From Henricia sp. BOLD:AAB3569 (Eukaryota; Echinodermata; Asteroidea; Spinulosida; Echinasteridae): a stretch of 64,000 nt of DNA. Every line of letters begins with the position of its first letter. Position 1 is the stretch's first letter. Location: positions 1 to 64,000 of the forward strand of contig JBBELK010001378.1 in assembly GCA_037783545.1 (NCBI GenBank). Reading direction: 5' to 3'. Made by a program: the position numbers and the translations under genes. Below, in pieces: positions 21,656 to 34,886 of this stretch. Below the pieces are notes generated by a model that saw nothing but the letters and a program-made list of their open reading frames with translations, did no database searches and was not told the DNA's origin.

Positions 21656-21967
21656 CTAGGGGTGTGAACAACGGCCTCGACCAGCCGACCAGGAGCCAAT
21701 TTCAACAGTTATAATCATTTTCTCACCGGTTCTTTGGGGGCTGTGGCATGAAGGAAACAGCGTGCCGACGGTATTCCTGTAGAACGCATTCAGAACCTGT
21801 CTCCTGCGCCAGTGGGTCAAGGGTCGTCGGTCTGCAGCACTGCCCTCTTGTATAGGTAAGCGGCTGCTTGAAAGGCATTTGTGCTGATCTGCATTCACAA
21901 TGAGAAATCTGAAGACAAAATTCAGCAATGATACAATGCTAGCTAATAGGAGCCATTTTCTTTTCAT
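21656..21967 (-). CDS. Possible small secreted protein (hypothetical)
   Basis: A 103-codon frame with a convincing signal peptide: MKRK, then a long hydrophobic core WLLLASIVSLLNFVF, ending near IVNA. The remainder has three cysteines and a basic stretch (HWRRRQ), with no family I recognise. A splice-donor-like GGTGAGA lies inside the codons for RTGEKM (around 21719-21725), so the exon may end there and the last residues may be intron. It reads away from the repeat array. It could be a chance frame; the signal peptide is the only positive evidence. Confidence 0.3.
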   Translation of the reverse strand: MKRKWLLLASIVSLLNFVFRFLIVNADQHKCLSSSRLPIQEGSAADRRPLTHWRRRQVLNAFYRNTVGTLFPSCHSPQRTGEKMIITVEIGSWSAGRGRCSHP

Positions 21968-22544
21968 ACTTTAAATTGTCCAATGCAAGATGACACTTGT
22001 ACTATGAGAGGCTCCAAGCTATAGCACAGGTTTTCCAGACGGACATGAGAAACCTCGATGCGGTGTTGAAGTACCTATAAGCTTTCCCTGATGTAAATTT
22101 AGTCCCAGTTGTGATTCCATTCATTGTGTATTCGTTATTCCACTCTCTGGATATAAGGCTCACGATTAATTTGGTCACTTGTCAGTTTATTAGTATACTG
22201 CTAATAAATATGAGCGTACGCGAACATGGACAACATTTACTGCACACTCAAAAGGGCACACTCAAGTGGTCATACTTGTACTAAAAATCAAAATAATCAT
22301 ACTCAAATTGAAGGTTCTTCCATAATTGTACTCAAGAAACAAAGAACCAAAAGGGACTTAAAGGCAGTATACATTATTGGTAATCTCGAAAATCAAAAAT
22401 GTTCACTGAGATTTACGCCTAACTTACACAATATAAACATGATGACTGCAGAAAACATCCCCTGAAATGGTTTTGTCTGAAGTGCTATATAGTCTTTGAG
22501 AAATGAGCAAAAGAAATAGTTTTCGTCTCATGAGACGAAAATTC
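21968..22544. other. Unassigned sequence
   Basis: No supported gene. A short plus-strand patch at about 22005-22080 translates to a helical-looking string ending LKYL before a stop, but it is too short to call an exon. Confidence 0.4.
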
Positions 22545-22750
22545 AATTTGCCCCAAAACCATTTCGCACAAGTGTCATTTCGCCCCAAACCACTTCGCCT
22601 GAGTGCCATTTCGCCCCAAATTACTTTGTCCAAACACTACATCGCCCAAATGCCACTTCACCCTAAAACCACTTCACCCTAAAACCACTTCGTGCACAGG
22701 CCGTGGTTCAGGGCGAAATGGTTCAGGGCGAAGTGGTTTTCGGGCAAATC
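22545..22750. repeat. Degenerate minisatellite, CCACTTCGCCCCAAA-type
   Basis: Variants of CCATTTCGCCCCAAA, CCACTTCACCCTAAAA and CACTTCGCC recur about ten times. The right part (after 22,690) carries the motif in the opposite orientation (GGGCGAAATGG, GGGCGAAGTGG), so the tract can fold back on itself. Confidence 0.8.
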
Positions 22751-22794
22751 ACTGCAAATCCTTTTTTGACCGTTTTCTCAAAGTACGGAGCTGG

Positions 22795-22903
22795 TTTTTG
22801 TGTCCTATTGAATACTAAAGCTGGTCCATTTACATAAAAAAATAAATGAATTTACCATTGCAACAGTTATTAGTCCATCACTATGGCTACCAACAAAAAA
22901 GAA
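22795..22903 (-). repeat. Left arm of the inverted repeat bracketing the array
   Basis: Its reverse complement matches 63281-63386 with few differences (shared GTTGGTAGCCATAGTGATGG, AAATGGACCAGCTTTAGT, TTCAATAGGACACAAA). The repeat array sits between the two arms. Confidence 0.85.
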
Positions 22904-22942
22904 CATGAGTAATATCATGGAGGATGACACTACCAATAATAA

Positions 22943-24381
22943 CTAGAAATGTGTTCGTTGAAAACGAACACATGGCTGTTCCCCTCCTTTTTATAAACAT
23001 ATGTGGTGTTCGGGATGACCTTTGTTAGTGATTGTATATGAATAAATCACGATCGTATGTCAAACGGTTGAGTTTTTATCGATTTTTAAATATTGAATAT
23101 TATTACATGCCACTTTAATCTGACATGTGGGGAAGGTCAAAGGTGTTGCTATATGTTTGGATACCCCACCCTAGTCGAAGTGTAACACAGTTGACCCCAT
23201 CGTGATATATTGTACCCCTTTCAAATGGCAAGGCAAAATCTGTTTGACCAATAGGAAACGAGGTCAAAGGTCAAGCCATGTGCGCATCTTAAAGACATTT
23301 GTTAGTGATCGTATATGCAGAAGGAATCAAATTTGTAGGTCAAACGGTAGATTTTTTATTGATTTTTGAATATTTAATTACGTAATCATCTTGTCGCTAG
23401 AGGGCGCTATTTCCTACGATGACGTCATCACTTATATTTTTGGAAAGCTTAAGGGCCTCTGGTAATAACACCATTGACCCTATCTCAATACCTCCTTTCA
23501 CTTTCAAACTAAGGGCCACTTCCGGTTTCGACCGGAAGTGAGCAAGGTCAAAGGTCACGGCCATATTTTTTGGATACACCACCCTAGGTCCAAGTGTAAT
23601 ACAGTTGACCACATCCAGATATCTTGTACCACTTTCAAATGGCAAGGCAAAATCTGTTAGACCAATAGGAAACGAGGTCAAAGGTCAAGCCCTGTGCGCA
23701 TCTTAAAGACATTTGTTAGTGATCGTATATGCCACAGGAATCAAGATCGTAGGTCAAACAGTTGATTTTTTATTGATTTTTGAATATTTAATTACGTAAT
23801 CATCTTGTCGGTAGAGGGCGCTATTTCGTACGATGACGTCATCACTTATATTTTTGGAAAGCTTAAGGGCCTCTGGTAATAACACCATTGACCCCATCTC
23901 AATACCTCCTTTCACTTTCAAACTAAGGGCCACTTCCGGTTTCGACCGGAAGTGAGCAAGGTCAAAGGTCACAAAAATATTTTTTAGATACCCCACCCTA
24001 GTCGAAGTGTAACACAAGTGACTTTGTCCAAATATCTTGCACCACTTTCAAATGGCAAGGCAAAATCTGTTAGACCAATAGGAAACGAGGTCAAAGGTCA
24101 AGGGGTGTGCGCATCTCAAAGACCTTTGTTAGTCATCGTATATGCCGAAGGAATCAAGATCGTAGGTCGAACGGTTGATTTTTTATTGATTTTTGAATAT
24201 TTAATTTATTAAACTTCATGCCCCTTTAATCTGACACGTGATGACGTCATCATGACGTCATTAGTACTGTGCACTACTTCACATAGTGACCAATGTCCAT
24301 GTGAAGTTTGAAGTCAATCATCAATGTGCAAGTGCCCGAAATAGCGTCTGAAAAAAATGGAAGAAGGAAAAGAATAAAAAA
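22943..24381 (-). repeat. Array unit 1 (1,439 bp, two subunits)
   Basis: The reference-length unit. AGAGGGCGC cores at 23399 and 23813 mark the two 414-bp subunits. Five perfect AGGTCAAAGGTCA motifs occur, at about 23252-24100. Confidence 0.9.
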
Positions 24382-25408
24382 CTAGAAATGTGTTCGTTGA
24401 AAACGAACACATGGCTGTTCCCCTCCTTTTTATAAACATATGTGGTGTTCGGGATGACCTTTGTTAGTGATTGTTTATGAAGAAATCACGATCGTAGGTC
24501 AAACGGTTGAGTTTTTATCTATTTTTAAATATTGAATATTATTACATGCCCCTTTAATCTGACATGTAGGGAAAGTCAAAGGTGTTGCTATATGTTTGGA
24601 TACCCCACCCTAGTCGAAGTGTAACACAGTTGACCCCATCGTGGTATATTGTACCCCTTTCAAATGGCAAGGCAAAATCTGTTAGACCAATAGGAAACGA
24701 GGTCAAAGGTCAAGGGGTGTGCGCATCTCAAAGACCTTTGTTAGTCATCGTATATGCCGAAGGAATCAAGATCGTAGGTCAAACGGTTGATTTTTTATTG
24801 ATTTTCCAATATTTCATTACGTAATCATCTTGTCGCTAGAGGGCGCTATTTCGTACGATGACGTCATCACTTATATTTTTGGAAAGCTTAAGGGCCTCTG
24901 ATAATAACACCATTGAGCCCATCTCAATACCTCCTACCACTTTCAAACTAAGGGCCACTTCCGGTTTCGACCGGAAGTGAGCAAGGTCAAAGGTCACAAA
25001 AATATTTTTTAGATACCCCACCCTAGTCGAAGTGTAACACAAGTGACTTTGTCCAAATATCTTGCACCACTTTCAAATGGCAAGGCAAAATCTGTTTGAC
25101 CAATAGGAAACGAGGTCAAAGGTCAAGGGGTGTGCGCATCTCAAAGACCTTTGTTAGTCATCGTATATGCCGAAGGAATCAAGATCGTAGGTCAAACGGT
25201 TGATTTTTTATTGATTTTTGAATATTTAATTTATTAAACTTCATACCCCTTTAATCTGACACGTGATGACGTCATCATGACGTCATTAGTACTGTGCACA
25301 ACTTCACATAGTGACCAATGTCCATGTGAAGTTTGAAGTCAATCATCAATGTGCAAGTGTCCGAAATAGCGTCTGAAAAAAATGGAAGAAGGAAAAGAAT
25401 AAAAAAAA
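24382..25408 (-). repeat. Array unit 2 (1,027 bp, one subunit)
   Basis: Exactly one 414-bp subunit fewer than unit 1. Confidence 0.9.
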
Positions 25409-26907
25409 CTAGACCTGTGTTCGTTCTTGACAACGAACACATGGCTGTTCCCCTCCTTTTTATAAACATATATGGTGTTCGGGATGACCTTTGTTAGTGA
25501 TCGTATATGAAGAAATCACGATCGTATGTCAAACGGTCGAGTTTTTATCGATTTTTAAATATCGAATTTTATTACATGCCCCTTTAATCTGACATGTAGG
25601 GAAGGTCAAAGGTGTTGATATATGTTTGGATACCCCACCCTAGTCGAAGTGTAACACAGTTGACCCCATCGTGATATATTGTACCCCTTTCAAATGGCAA
25701 GGCAAAATCTGTTTGACCAACAGGAAACGAGGTCAAAGGTCAAGCCGTGTGCGCATCTTAAAGACATTTGTTAGTGATCGTATATGCAGAAGGAATCAAT
25801 TTCGTAGGTCAAACAGTAGATTTTGTATTGATTTTTAAATATTTAATTACGTAATCATCTTGTCGCTAGAGGGCGCTATTTCGTACGATGACGTCATCTC
25901 TTATATTTTTGGAAAGCTTAAGGGCCTCTGATAATAACACCATTGACCCTATCTCAATACCTCCTACCACTTTCAAACTAAGGGCCACTTCCGGTTTCGA
26001 CCGGAAATGAGCAAGGTCAAAGGTCACGACCATATTTTTTGGATACACCACCCTAGGTCCAAGTGTAATACAGTTGACCACATCCAGATATCTTGTACCA
26101 CTTTCAAATGGCAAGGCAAAATCTGTTTGACCAATAGGAAACGAGGTCCAAGGTCAGGGGGTGTGCGCATCTTAAAGACATTTGTTAGTGATCGTATATG
26201 GCGAAGGAATCAAGATCGTAGGTCAAACGGTTGATTTTGTATTGATTTTCCAATATTTCATTACGTAATCATCTTGTCGCTAGAGGGCGCTATTTCGTAC
26301 GATGACGTCATCACTTATATTTTTGGAAAGCTTAAGGGCCTCTGGTAATAACACCATTGACCCCATCTCAATACCTCCTACCACTTTCAAACTAAGGGCC
26401 ACTTCCGGTTTCGACCGGAAATGAGCAAGGTCAAAGGTCACCAACATATTTTTTAGATACCCCACCCTAGTCGAAGTGTAACACAAGTGACTTTGTCCAA
26501 ATATCTTGCACCACTTTCAAATGGCAAGGCAAAATCTGTTTGACCAATAGGAAACGAGGTCAAAGGTCAAGGCGTGTGCGCATCTTAAAGACTTTTGTTA
26601 GTCATCGTATATGGCGAAGGAATCAAGATCGTAGGTCAAACGGTTGAATTTTTATTGATTTTTGAATATTTAATTTATTAAACTTCATACCCCTTTAATC
26701 TGACACGTGATGACGTCATCATGACGTCATTAGTACTGTGCACAACTTCACATAGTGACCAATGTCCATGTGAAGTTTGAAGTCAATCATCAATGTGCAA
26801 GTGTCCGAAATAGCGTCTGAAAATAGTGGAAGAAGGAAAAGAATAAAAAAAAAAAAAAAAATCGTAACGAAAACAAAGGCTGTTCCCAACCGTGTTGGAA
26901 CAGCCAA
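25409..26907 (-). repeat. Array unit 3 (1,499 bp, two subunits)
   Basis: It starts with the CTAGACCTG head variant and ends with one copy of the 60-bp hairpin minisatellite (26860-26907). Confidence 0.9.
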
Positions 26908-27993
26908 CTAGAAATGTGTTCGTTGAAAACGAACACATGGCTGTTCCCCTCCTTTTTATAAACATATGTGGTGTTCGGGATGACCTTTGTTAGTGATTGT
27001 ATATGAAGAAATCACGATCGTATGTCAAACGGTTGAGTTTTTATCGATTTTTAAATATTGAATATTATTACATGCCACTTTAATCTGACATGTAGGGAAG
27101 GTCAAAGGTGTTGCTATATGTTTGGATACCCCACCCTAGTCGAAGTGTAACACAGTTGACCCCATCGTGATATATTGTACCCCTTTCAAATGGCAAGGCA
27201 AAATCTGTTTGACCAATAGGAAACGAGGTCAAAGGTCAAGCCATGTGCGCATCTTAAAGACATTTGTTAGTGATCGTATATGCAGAAGGAATCAAATTTG
27301 TAGGTCAAACGGTAGATTTTTTATTGATTTTTGAATATTTAATTACGTAATCATCTTGTCGGTAGAGGGCGCTATTTCGTACGATGACGTCATCACTTAT
27401 ATTTTTGGAAAGCTTAAGGGCCTCTGGTAATAACACCATTGACCCCATCTCAATACCTCCTTTCACTTTCAAACTAAGGGCCACTTCCGGTTTCGACCGG
27501 AAGTGAGCAAGGTCAAAGGTCACAAAAATATTTTTTAGATACCCCACCCTAGTCGAAGTGTAACACAAGTGACTTTGTCCAAATATCTTGCACCACTTTC
27601 AAATGCAAGGCAAAATCTGTTAGACCAATAGGAAACGAGGTCAAAGGTCAAGGGGTGTGCGCATCTCAAAGACCTTTGTTAGTCATCGTATATGCCGAAG
27701 GAATCAAGATCGTAGGTCAAACGGTTGATTTTTTATTGATTTTCCAATATTTAATTTATTAAACTTCATACCCCTTTAATCTGACACGTGATGACGTCAT
27801 CATGACGTCATTAGTACTGTGCACAACTTCACATAGTGACCAATGTCCATGTGAAGTTTGAAGTCAATCATGAATGTGCAAGTGCCCGAAAAAGCGTCTG
27901 AAAAAAGTGGAAGAAGGAAAAGAATAAAAAAAAAAAAAAAAAAAAAAATCTTAACGAAAACAAAGGCTGTTCCCAACCGTGTGGGAACAGCCA
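26908..27993 (-). repeat. Array unit 4 (1,086 bp, one subunit)
   Basis: One subunit, plus a 60-bp hairpin repeat after a long A-run. Confidence 0.9.
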
Positions 27994-28743
27994 ACTAGAA
28001 ATGTGTTCGTTGAAAACGAACACATGGCTGTTCCCCTCCTTTTTATAAACATATATGGTGTTCGGGATGACCTTTGTTAGTGATCGTATATGAATAAATC
28101 ACGATCGTAGGTCAAACGGTTGAGTTTTTATTGATTTTTAAATATTGAATATTATTACATGCCCCTTTAATCTGACATGTAGGGAAGGTTAAAGGTGTTG
28201 CTATATGTTTGGATACCTTACCCTAGGTCGAAGTGTAATACAGTTGACCACATATAGATATCTTGTACCACTTTCAAATGGCAAGGCAAAATCTGTTAGA
28301 CCAATAGGATACGAGGTCAAAGGTCACGACCATATTTTTTCGGATACACCACCCTAGGTCAAAGTGTAATACAGTTGACCACATCCAGATATCTTGTACC
28401 ACTTTCAAATGGAAAGGCAAAATCTGTTTGACCAATAGGAAACGAGGTCCAAGGTCAAGGGGTGTGCGCATCTCAAAGACCCTTGTTAGTCATCGTATAT
28501 GGCGAAGGAATCAAGATCGTAGGTCAACCGGTTGATTTTTTAATGATTTTTGAATATTTAATTTATTAAACTTCATGCCTCTTTAATCTGACACGTGATG
28601 ATGTCATCATGACGTCATTAGTACTGTGCACAACTTCACATAGTGACCAATGTCCATGTGAAGTTTGAAGTCAATCATGAAAGTGCAAGTGCCCGAAATA
28701 GCGTCTGAAAAAAGTGGAAGAAGAAAAAGAGATGCACAGCCAA
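27994..28743 (-). repeat. Array unit 5 (750 bp, no complete subunit)
   Basis: A head-tail hybrid lacking the CTCF-like/CRE segment. It shares the junction GGATACCTTACCCTAGG with the unit at 49749. Confidence 0.85.
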
Positions 28744-30245
28744 CTAGACCTGTGTTCGTTCTTGACAACGAACACATGGCTGTTCCCCTCCTTTTTATAA
28801 ACATATATGGTGTTCGGGATGACCTTTGTTAGTGATCGTATATGAACAAAATCACGATCGTAGGTCAAACGGTTGAGTTTTTATCGATTTTTAAATATTG
28901 AATATTATTACATGCCCCTTTAATCTGACATGTAGGGAAGGTCAAAGTGTTGCTATATGTTTCGATACCCCACCCTAATCGAAGTGTAACACAGTTGACC
29001 CCATCGTGATATATTGTACCCCTTTCAAATGGCAAGGAAAAATTTGTTTGACCAATAGGAAACAAGGTCAAAGGTCAAGCCATGTACGCATCTTAAAGAC
29101 ATTTGTTAGTGATCGTATATGCAGAAGGAATCAAATTCGTAGGTCAAACGGTAGATTTTTTATTGATTTTTGAATATTTAATTACGTAATCATCTTGTCG
29201 CTAGAGGGCGCTATTTCGTACGATGACGTCATCACTTATATTTTTGGAAAGCTTAAGGGCCTCTGGTAATAACACCATTGACCCTATCTCAATACCTCCT
29301 TTCACTTTCAAACTAAGGGCCACTTCCGGTTTCGACCGGAAGTGAGCAAGGTCAAAGGTCAAGGCCATATTTTTTGGATACACCACCCTAGGTCCAAGTG
29401 TAATATACAGTTGACCACATCCAGATATCTTGTACCACTTTCAAATGGCAAGGCAAAATCTGTTAGACCAATAGGAAACGAGGTCAAAGGTCAAGCCCTG
29501 TGCGCATCTTAAAGACATTTGTTAGTGATCGTATATGCCACAGGAATCAAGATCGTAGGTCAAACAGTTGATTTTTTATTGATTTTTGAATATTTAATTA
29601 CGTTATCATCTTGTCGGTAGAGGGCGCTATTTCGTACGATGACGTCATCACTTATATTTTTTGAAAGCTTAAGGGCCTCTGGTAATAACACCATTGACCC
29701 CATCTCAATACCTCCTTTCACTTTCAAACTAAGGACCACTTCCGGTTTCGACCGGAAGTGAGCAAGGTCAAAGGTCACCAACATATTTTTTAGATACCCC
29801 ACCCTTGTCGAAGTGTAACACAAGTGACTTTGTCCAAATATCTTGCACCACTTTCAAATGGCAAGGCAAAATCTGTTTGACCAATAGGAAACGAGGTCAA
29901 AGGTCAAGGGGTGTGCGCATCTCAAAGACCTTTGTTAGTCATCGTATATGGCGAAGGAATCAAGATCGTAGGTCAAACGGTTGATTTTTTAATGATTTTT
30001 GAATATTTAATTTATTAAACTTCATGCCCCTTTAATCTGACACGTGATGACGTCATCATGACGTCATTAGTACTGTGCACAACTTCACATAGTGACCAAT
30101 GTCCATGTGAAGTTTGAAGTCAATCATGAATGTACAAGTGCCCGAAATAGCGTTTGAAAAAAGTGGAAGAAGGAAAAGAATAAAAAAAAAAAAAAAAATC
30201 GTAACGAAAACAAAGGCTGTTCCGACCCGAATCGGAACAGCCAAC
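28744..30245 (-). repeat. Array unit 6 (about 1,500 bp, two subunits)
   Basis: The subunits lie at about 29201 and 29614. It ends with a hairpin repeat of the CGA/TCG type. Confidence 0.9.
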
Positions 30246-30660
30246 AAGCAAAATACGTATTTTCCCGTTTCCTCGCAGTAGACAGTCAATGGGCATTGCC
30301 CGTGTACAAGCAAAATACGTATTTGCACGTTTCCTCGCAGTGCACAGTCAATAGGCCATTGCCTGTGTACAAACAAATTACGTATTTTCCCGTTTCCTCG
30401 AAGTACACAGTCAATGGGCATTGCCTGTGTACAAGCAAAAGACGTATTTTCATGTTTCCTCGATGTGCACAGTCAATAGGCCATTGCCTGTGTACAAGCA
30501 AAATACTTAGTTTCCCGTTTCCTCGCAGTACACAGTCAATAGGCCATTGCCTGTGTACAACCAAAATACGTATTTTCATGTTTCCTCGAAGTGCACAGTC
30601 AATAGGCCATTGCTTGTGTACAAGTGAAATACTCAATTTCGCGTTTCCCTATTAGTAGTG
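30246..30660 (+). repeat. 63-bp minisatellite, about 6-7 copies
   Basis: Each copy contains AAAATACGTATTTTCCCG, TTTCCTCG, GCACAGTCAATAGGCC and GCCTGTGTACAA. The marker ACAGTCAAT recurs every 63 bp or so (30281 to 30597). Sequence variants alternate (GTGCACAG/GTACACAG, TTTCCCG/TTTCATG). Confidence 0.9.
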
Positions 30661-32020
30661 CACAGTCTATATAGCCCATTCCGGTTTCAACCGGACGTGA
30701 GCAAGGTCAAAGGTCACCGCCATATTTTTTGGATACCCCACCCTAGTCGAAGTGTAATACAGTTGACCACATGCAGATATCTTGTACCACTTTCAAATGG
30801 AAAGGCAAAATCTGTTAGACCAATAGGAAACGAGGTCAAAGGTCAAGCCCTGTGCGCATCTTAAAGACATTTGTTAGTGATCGTATATGCCACAGGAATC
30901 AAGATCGTAGGTCAAACAGTTGATTTTTTATTGATTTTTGAATATTTAATTACGTAATCATCTTGTCGGTAGAGGGCGCTATTTCGTACGATGACGTCAT
31001 TACTTATATTTTTGGAAAGCTTAAGGGCCTCTGATAATAACACCATTGACCCCATCTCAATACCTCCTACCACTTTCAAACTAAGGGCCACTTCCGGTTT
31101 CGACCGGAAGTGAGCAAGGTCAAAGGTCACGGCCATATTTTTTGGATACACCACCCTAGGTCGAAGTGTAATACAGTTGACCACATGCAGATATCTTGTA
31201 CCACTTTCAAATGGCAAGGCAAAATCTGTTAGACCAATAGGAAACGAGGTCAAAGGTCAAGGGGTGTGCGCATCTCAAAGACCTTTGTTAGTCATCGTAT
31301 ATGCCGAAGGAATCAAGATCGTAGGTCAAACGGTTGATTTTTTATTGATTTTCCAATATTTCATTACGTAATCATCTTGTCGCTAGAGGGCGCTATTTCG
31401 TACGATGACGTCATCACTTATATTTTTGGAAAGCTTAAGGGCCTCTGGTAATAACACCATTGACCCCATCTCAATACCTCCTTTCACTTTCAAACTAAGG
31501 GCCACTTCCGGTTTCGACCGGAAGTGAGCAAGGTCAAAGGTCACAAAAATATTTTTTAGATACCCCACCCTAGTCGAAGTGTAACACAAGTGACTTTGTC
31601 CAAATATCTTGCACCACTTTCAAATGGCAAGGCAAAATCTGTTTGACCAATAGGAAACGAGGTCAAAGGTCAAGGGGTGTGCGCATCTCAAAGACCTTTG
31701 TTAGTCATCGTATATGCCGAAGGAATCAAGATCGTAGGTCAAACGGTTGATTTTTTATTGATTTTTGAATATTTAATTTATTAAACTTCATACCCCTTTA
31801 ATCTGACACGTGATGACGTCATCATGACGTCATTAGTACTGTGCACAACTTCACATAGTGACCAATGTCCATGTGAAGTTTGAAGTCAATCATGAATGTG
31901 CAAGTGCCCGAAAAAGCGTCTGAAAAAAGTGGAAGAAGGAAAAGAATAAAAAAAAAAAAATAAAAAAAAATCTTAACGAAAACAAAGGCTGTTCCCAACC
32001 GTGTGGGAACAGCCAATAAA
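30661..32020 (-). repeat. Array unit 7 (headless, two subunits)
   Basis: It begins abruptly in the TTCCGGTTTCAACCGG region after the minisatellite. The CTAG head is missing. Confidence 0.85.
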
Positions 32021-33458
32021 CTAGAAATGTGTTCGTTGTAAACGAACACATGGCTGTTCCCCTCCTTTTTATAAACATATATGGTGTTCGGGATGACCTT
32101 TGTTAGTGATCGTATATGAATAAATCACGATCGTAGGTCAAACGGTTGAGTTTTTATCGATTTTTAAATATTGAATATTATTACATGCCCCTTTAATCTG
32201 ACATGTAGGGAAAGTCAAAGGTGTTGCTATATGTTTGGATACCCCACCCTAGTCGAAGTGTAACACAGTTGACCCCATCGTGGTATATTGTACCCCTTTC
32301 AAATGGCAAGGCAAAATCTGTTTGACCAATAGGAAACGAGGTCAAAGGTCAAGCCATGTGCGCATCTTAAAGACATTTGTTAGTGATCGTATATGCAGAA
32401 GGAATCAAATTCGTAGGTCAAACGGTAGATTTTATATTGATTTTTGAATATTTAATTACGTAATCATCTTGTCGCTAGAGGGCGCTATTTCGTACGATGA
32501 CGTCATCACTTATATTTTTGGAAAGCTTAAGGGCCTCTGGTAATAACACCATTGACCCCATCTCAATACCTCCTACCACTTTCAAACTAAGGGCCACTTC
32601 CGGTTTCGACCGGAAGTGAGCAAGGTCAAAGGTCACGGCCATATTTTTTGGATACACCACCCTAGGTCCAAGTGTAATACAGTTGACCACATCCAGATAT
32701 CTTGTACCACTTTCAAATGGCAAGGCAAAATCTGTTAGACCAATAGGAAACGAGGTCAAAGGTCAAGCCCTGTGCGGATCTTAAAGACATTTGTTAGTGA
32801 TCGTATATGCCACAGGAATCAAGATCGTAGGTCAAACAGTTGATTTTTTATTGATTTTTGAATATTTAATTACGTAATAATCTTGTCGGTAGAGGGCGCT
32901 ATTTCGTACGATGACGTCATCACTTATATTTTTGGAAAGCTTAAGGGCCTCTGGTAATAACACCATTGACCCCATCTCAATACCTCCTACCACTTTCAAA
33001 CTAAGGGCCACTTCCGGTTTCGACCGGAAGTGAGCAAGGTCAAAGGTCACCAACATATTTTTTAGATACCCCACCCTAGTCGAAGTGTAACACAAGTGAC
33101 TTTGTCCAAATATCTTGCACCACTTTCAAATGGCAAGGCAAAATCTGTTTGACCAATAGGAAACGAGGTCAAAGGTCAAGGGGTGTGCGCATCTCAAAGA
33201 CCTTTGTTAGTCATCGTATATGCCGAAGGAATCAAGATCGTAGGTCAAACGGTTGATTTGTTATTGATTTTTGAATATTTAATTTATTAAACTTCATGCC
33301 CCTTTAATCTGACACGTGATGACGTCATCATGACGTCTTTAGTACTGTGCACAACTTCACATAGTGACCAATGTCCATGTGAAGTTTGAAGTCAATCATC
33401 AATGTGCAAGTGCCCGAAATAGCATCTGAAAAAAGTGGAAGAAGGAAAAGAAAAAAAA
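32021..33458 (-). repeat. Array unit 8 (1,438 bp, two subunits)
   Basis: A standard unit; its head hairpin has the GTA loop. Confidence 0.9.
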
Positions 33459-34886
33459 CTAGACCTGTGTTCGTTCTTGACAACGAACACATGGCTGTTC
33501 CCCTCCTTTTTATAAACATATATGGTGTTCGGGATGACCTTTGTTAGTGATCGTATATGAAGAAATCACGATCGTAGGTCAAACGGTTGAGTTTTTATTG
33601 ATTTTTAAATATTGAATATTATTACATGCCCCTTTAATCTGACATGTAGGGAAGGTCAAAGGTGTTGCTATATGTTTGGATACCCCACCCTAGTCGAAGT
33701 GTAACACAGTTGACCCCATCGTGATATATTGTACCCCTTTCAAATGGAAAGGCAAAATCTGTTTGACCAATAGGAAACGAGGTCAAAGGTCAAGCCATGT
33801 GCGCATCTTAAAGACATTTGTTGGTGATCGTATATGCAGAAGGAATCAAATTCGTAGGTTAAACGGTAGATTTTTTATTGATTTTTGAATATTTAATTAC
33901 GTAATCATCTTGTCGCTAGAGGGCGCTATTTCGTACGATGACGTCATCACTTATATTTTTGGAAAGCTTAAGGGCCTCTGGTAATAACACCATTGACCCT
34001 ATCTCAATACCTCCTACCACTTTCAAACTAAGGGCCACTTCCGGTTTCGACCGGAAGTGAGCAAGGTCAAAGGTCACGGCCATATTTTTTGGATACACCA
34101 CCCTAGGTCCAAGTGTAATACAGTTGACCACATCCAGATATCTTGTACCACTTTCAAATGGCAAGGCAAAATCTGTTTGACCAATAGGAAACGAGGTCAA
34201 AGGTCAAGCCCTGTGCGCATCTTAAAGACATTTGTTAGTGATCGTATATGCCACAGGAATCAAGATCGTAGGTCAAACAGTTGATTTTTTATTGATTTTT
34301 GAATATTTCATTACGTAATCATCTTGTCGCTAGAGGGCGCTATTTCGTACGATGACGTCATCACTTATATTTTTGGAAAGCTTAAGGGCCTCTGGTAATA
34401 ACACCATTGACCCCATCTCAATACCTCCTTTCACTTTCAAACTAAGGGCCACTTCCGGTTTCGACCGGAAGTGAGCAAGGTCAAAGGTCACAAAAATATT
34501 TTTTAGATACCCCACCCTAGTCGAAGTGTAACACAAGTGACTTTGTCCAAATATCTTGCACCACTTTCAAATGGCAAGGCAAAATCTGTTAGACCAATAG
34601 GAAACGAGGTCAAAGGTCAAGGGGTGTGCGCATCTCAAAGACCTTTGTTAGTCATCGTATATGCCGAAGGAATCAAGATCGTAGGTCAAACGGTTGATTT
34701 TTTATTGATTTTTGAATATTTAATTTATTAAACTTCATGCCCCTTTAATCTGACACGTGATGACGTCATCATGACGTAATTAGTACTGTGCACTACTTCA
34801 CATAGTGACCAATGTCCATGTGAAGTTTGAAGTCAATCATCAATGTGCAAGTGCCCGAAATAGCGTCTGAAAAAAATGGAAGAAGG
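33459..34886 (-). repeat. Array unit 9 (two subunits), split by the LTR retrotransposon
   Basis: A standard unit whose tail GGAAGAAGG is interrupted. The rest of the tail resumes at 42620 (GAAGGAAAAGAATT) and ends at 42647. Confidence 0.9.

Noticed and set aside
22005-22080. Short plus-strand helical-looking exon end (ERLQAIAQ to LKYL)
   Set aside because: Only about 24 codons, with no clear acceptor or family match.
30056-30655. Frames of 116-121 codons over the 63-bp minisatellite (also 50363-51037)
   Set aside because: 63 is a multiple of 3, so any frame through the repeat stays open by chance; both strands are open.
30246-30660. Possible CRISPR-like array because of regular 63-bp periodicity
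   Set aside because: No unique spacers alternate with constant repeats; the whole period is repeated. The context is an animal genome.
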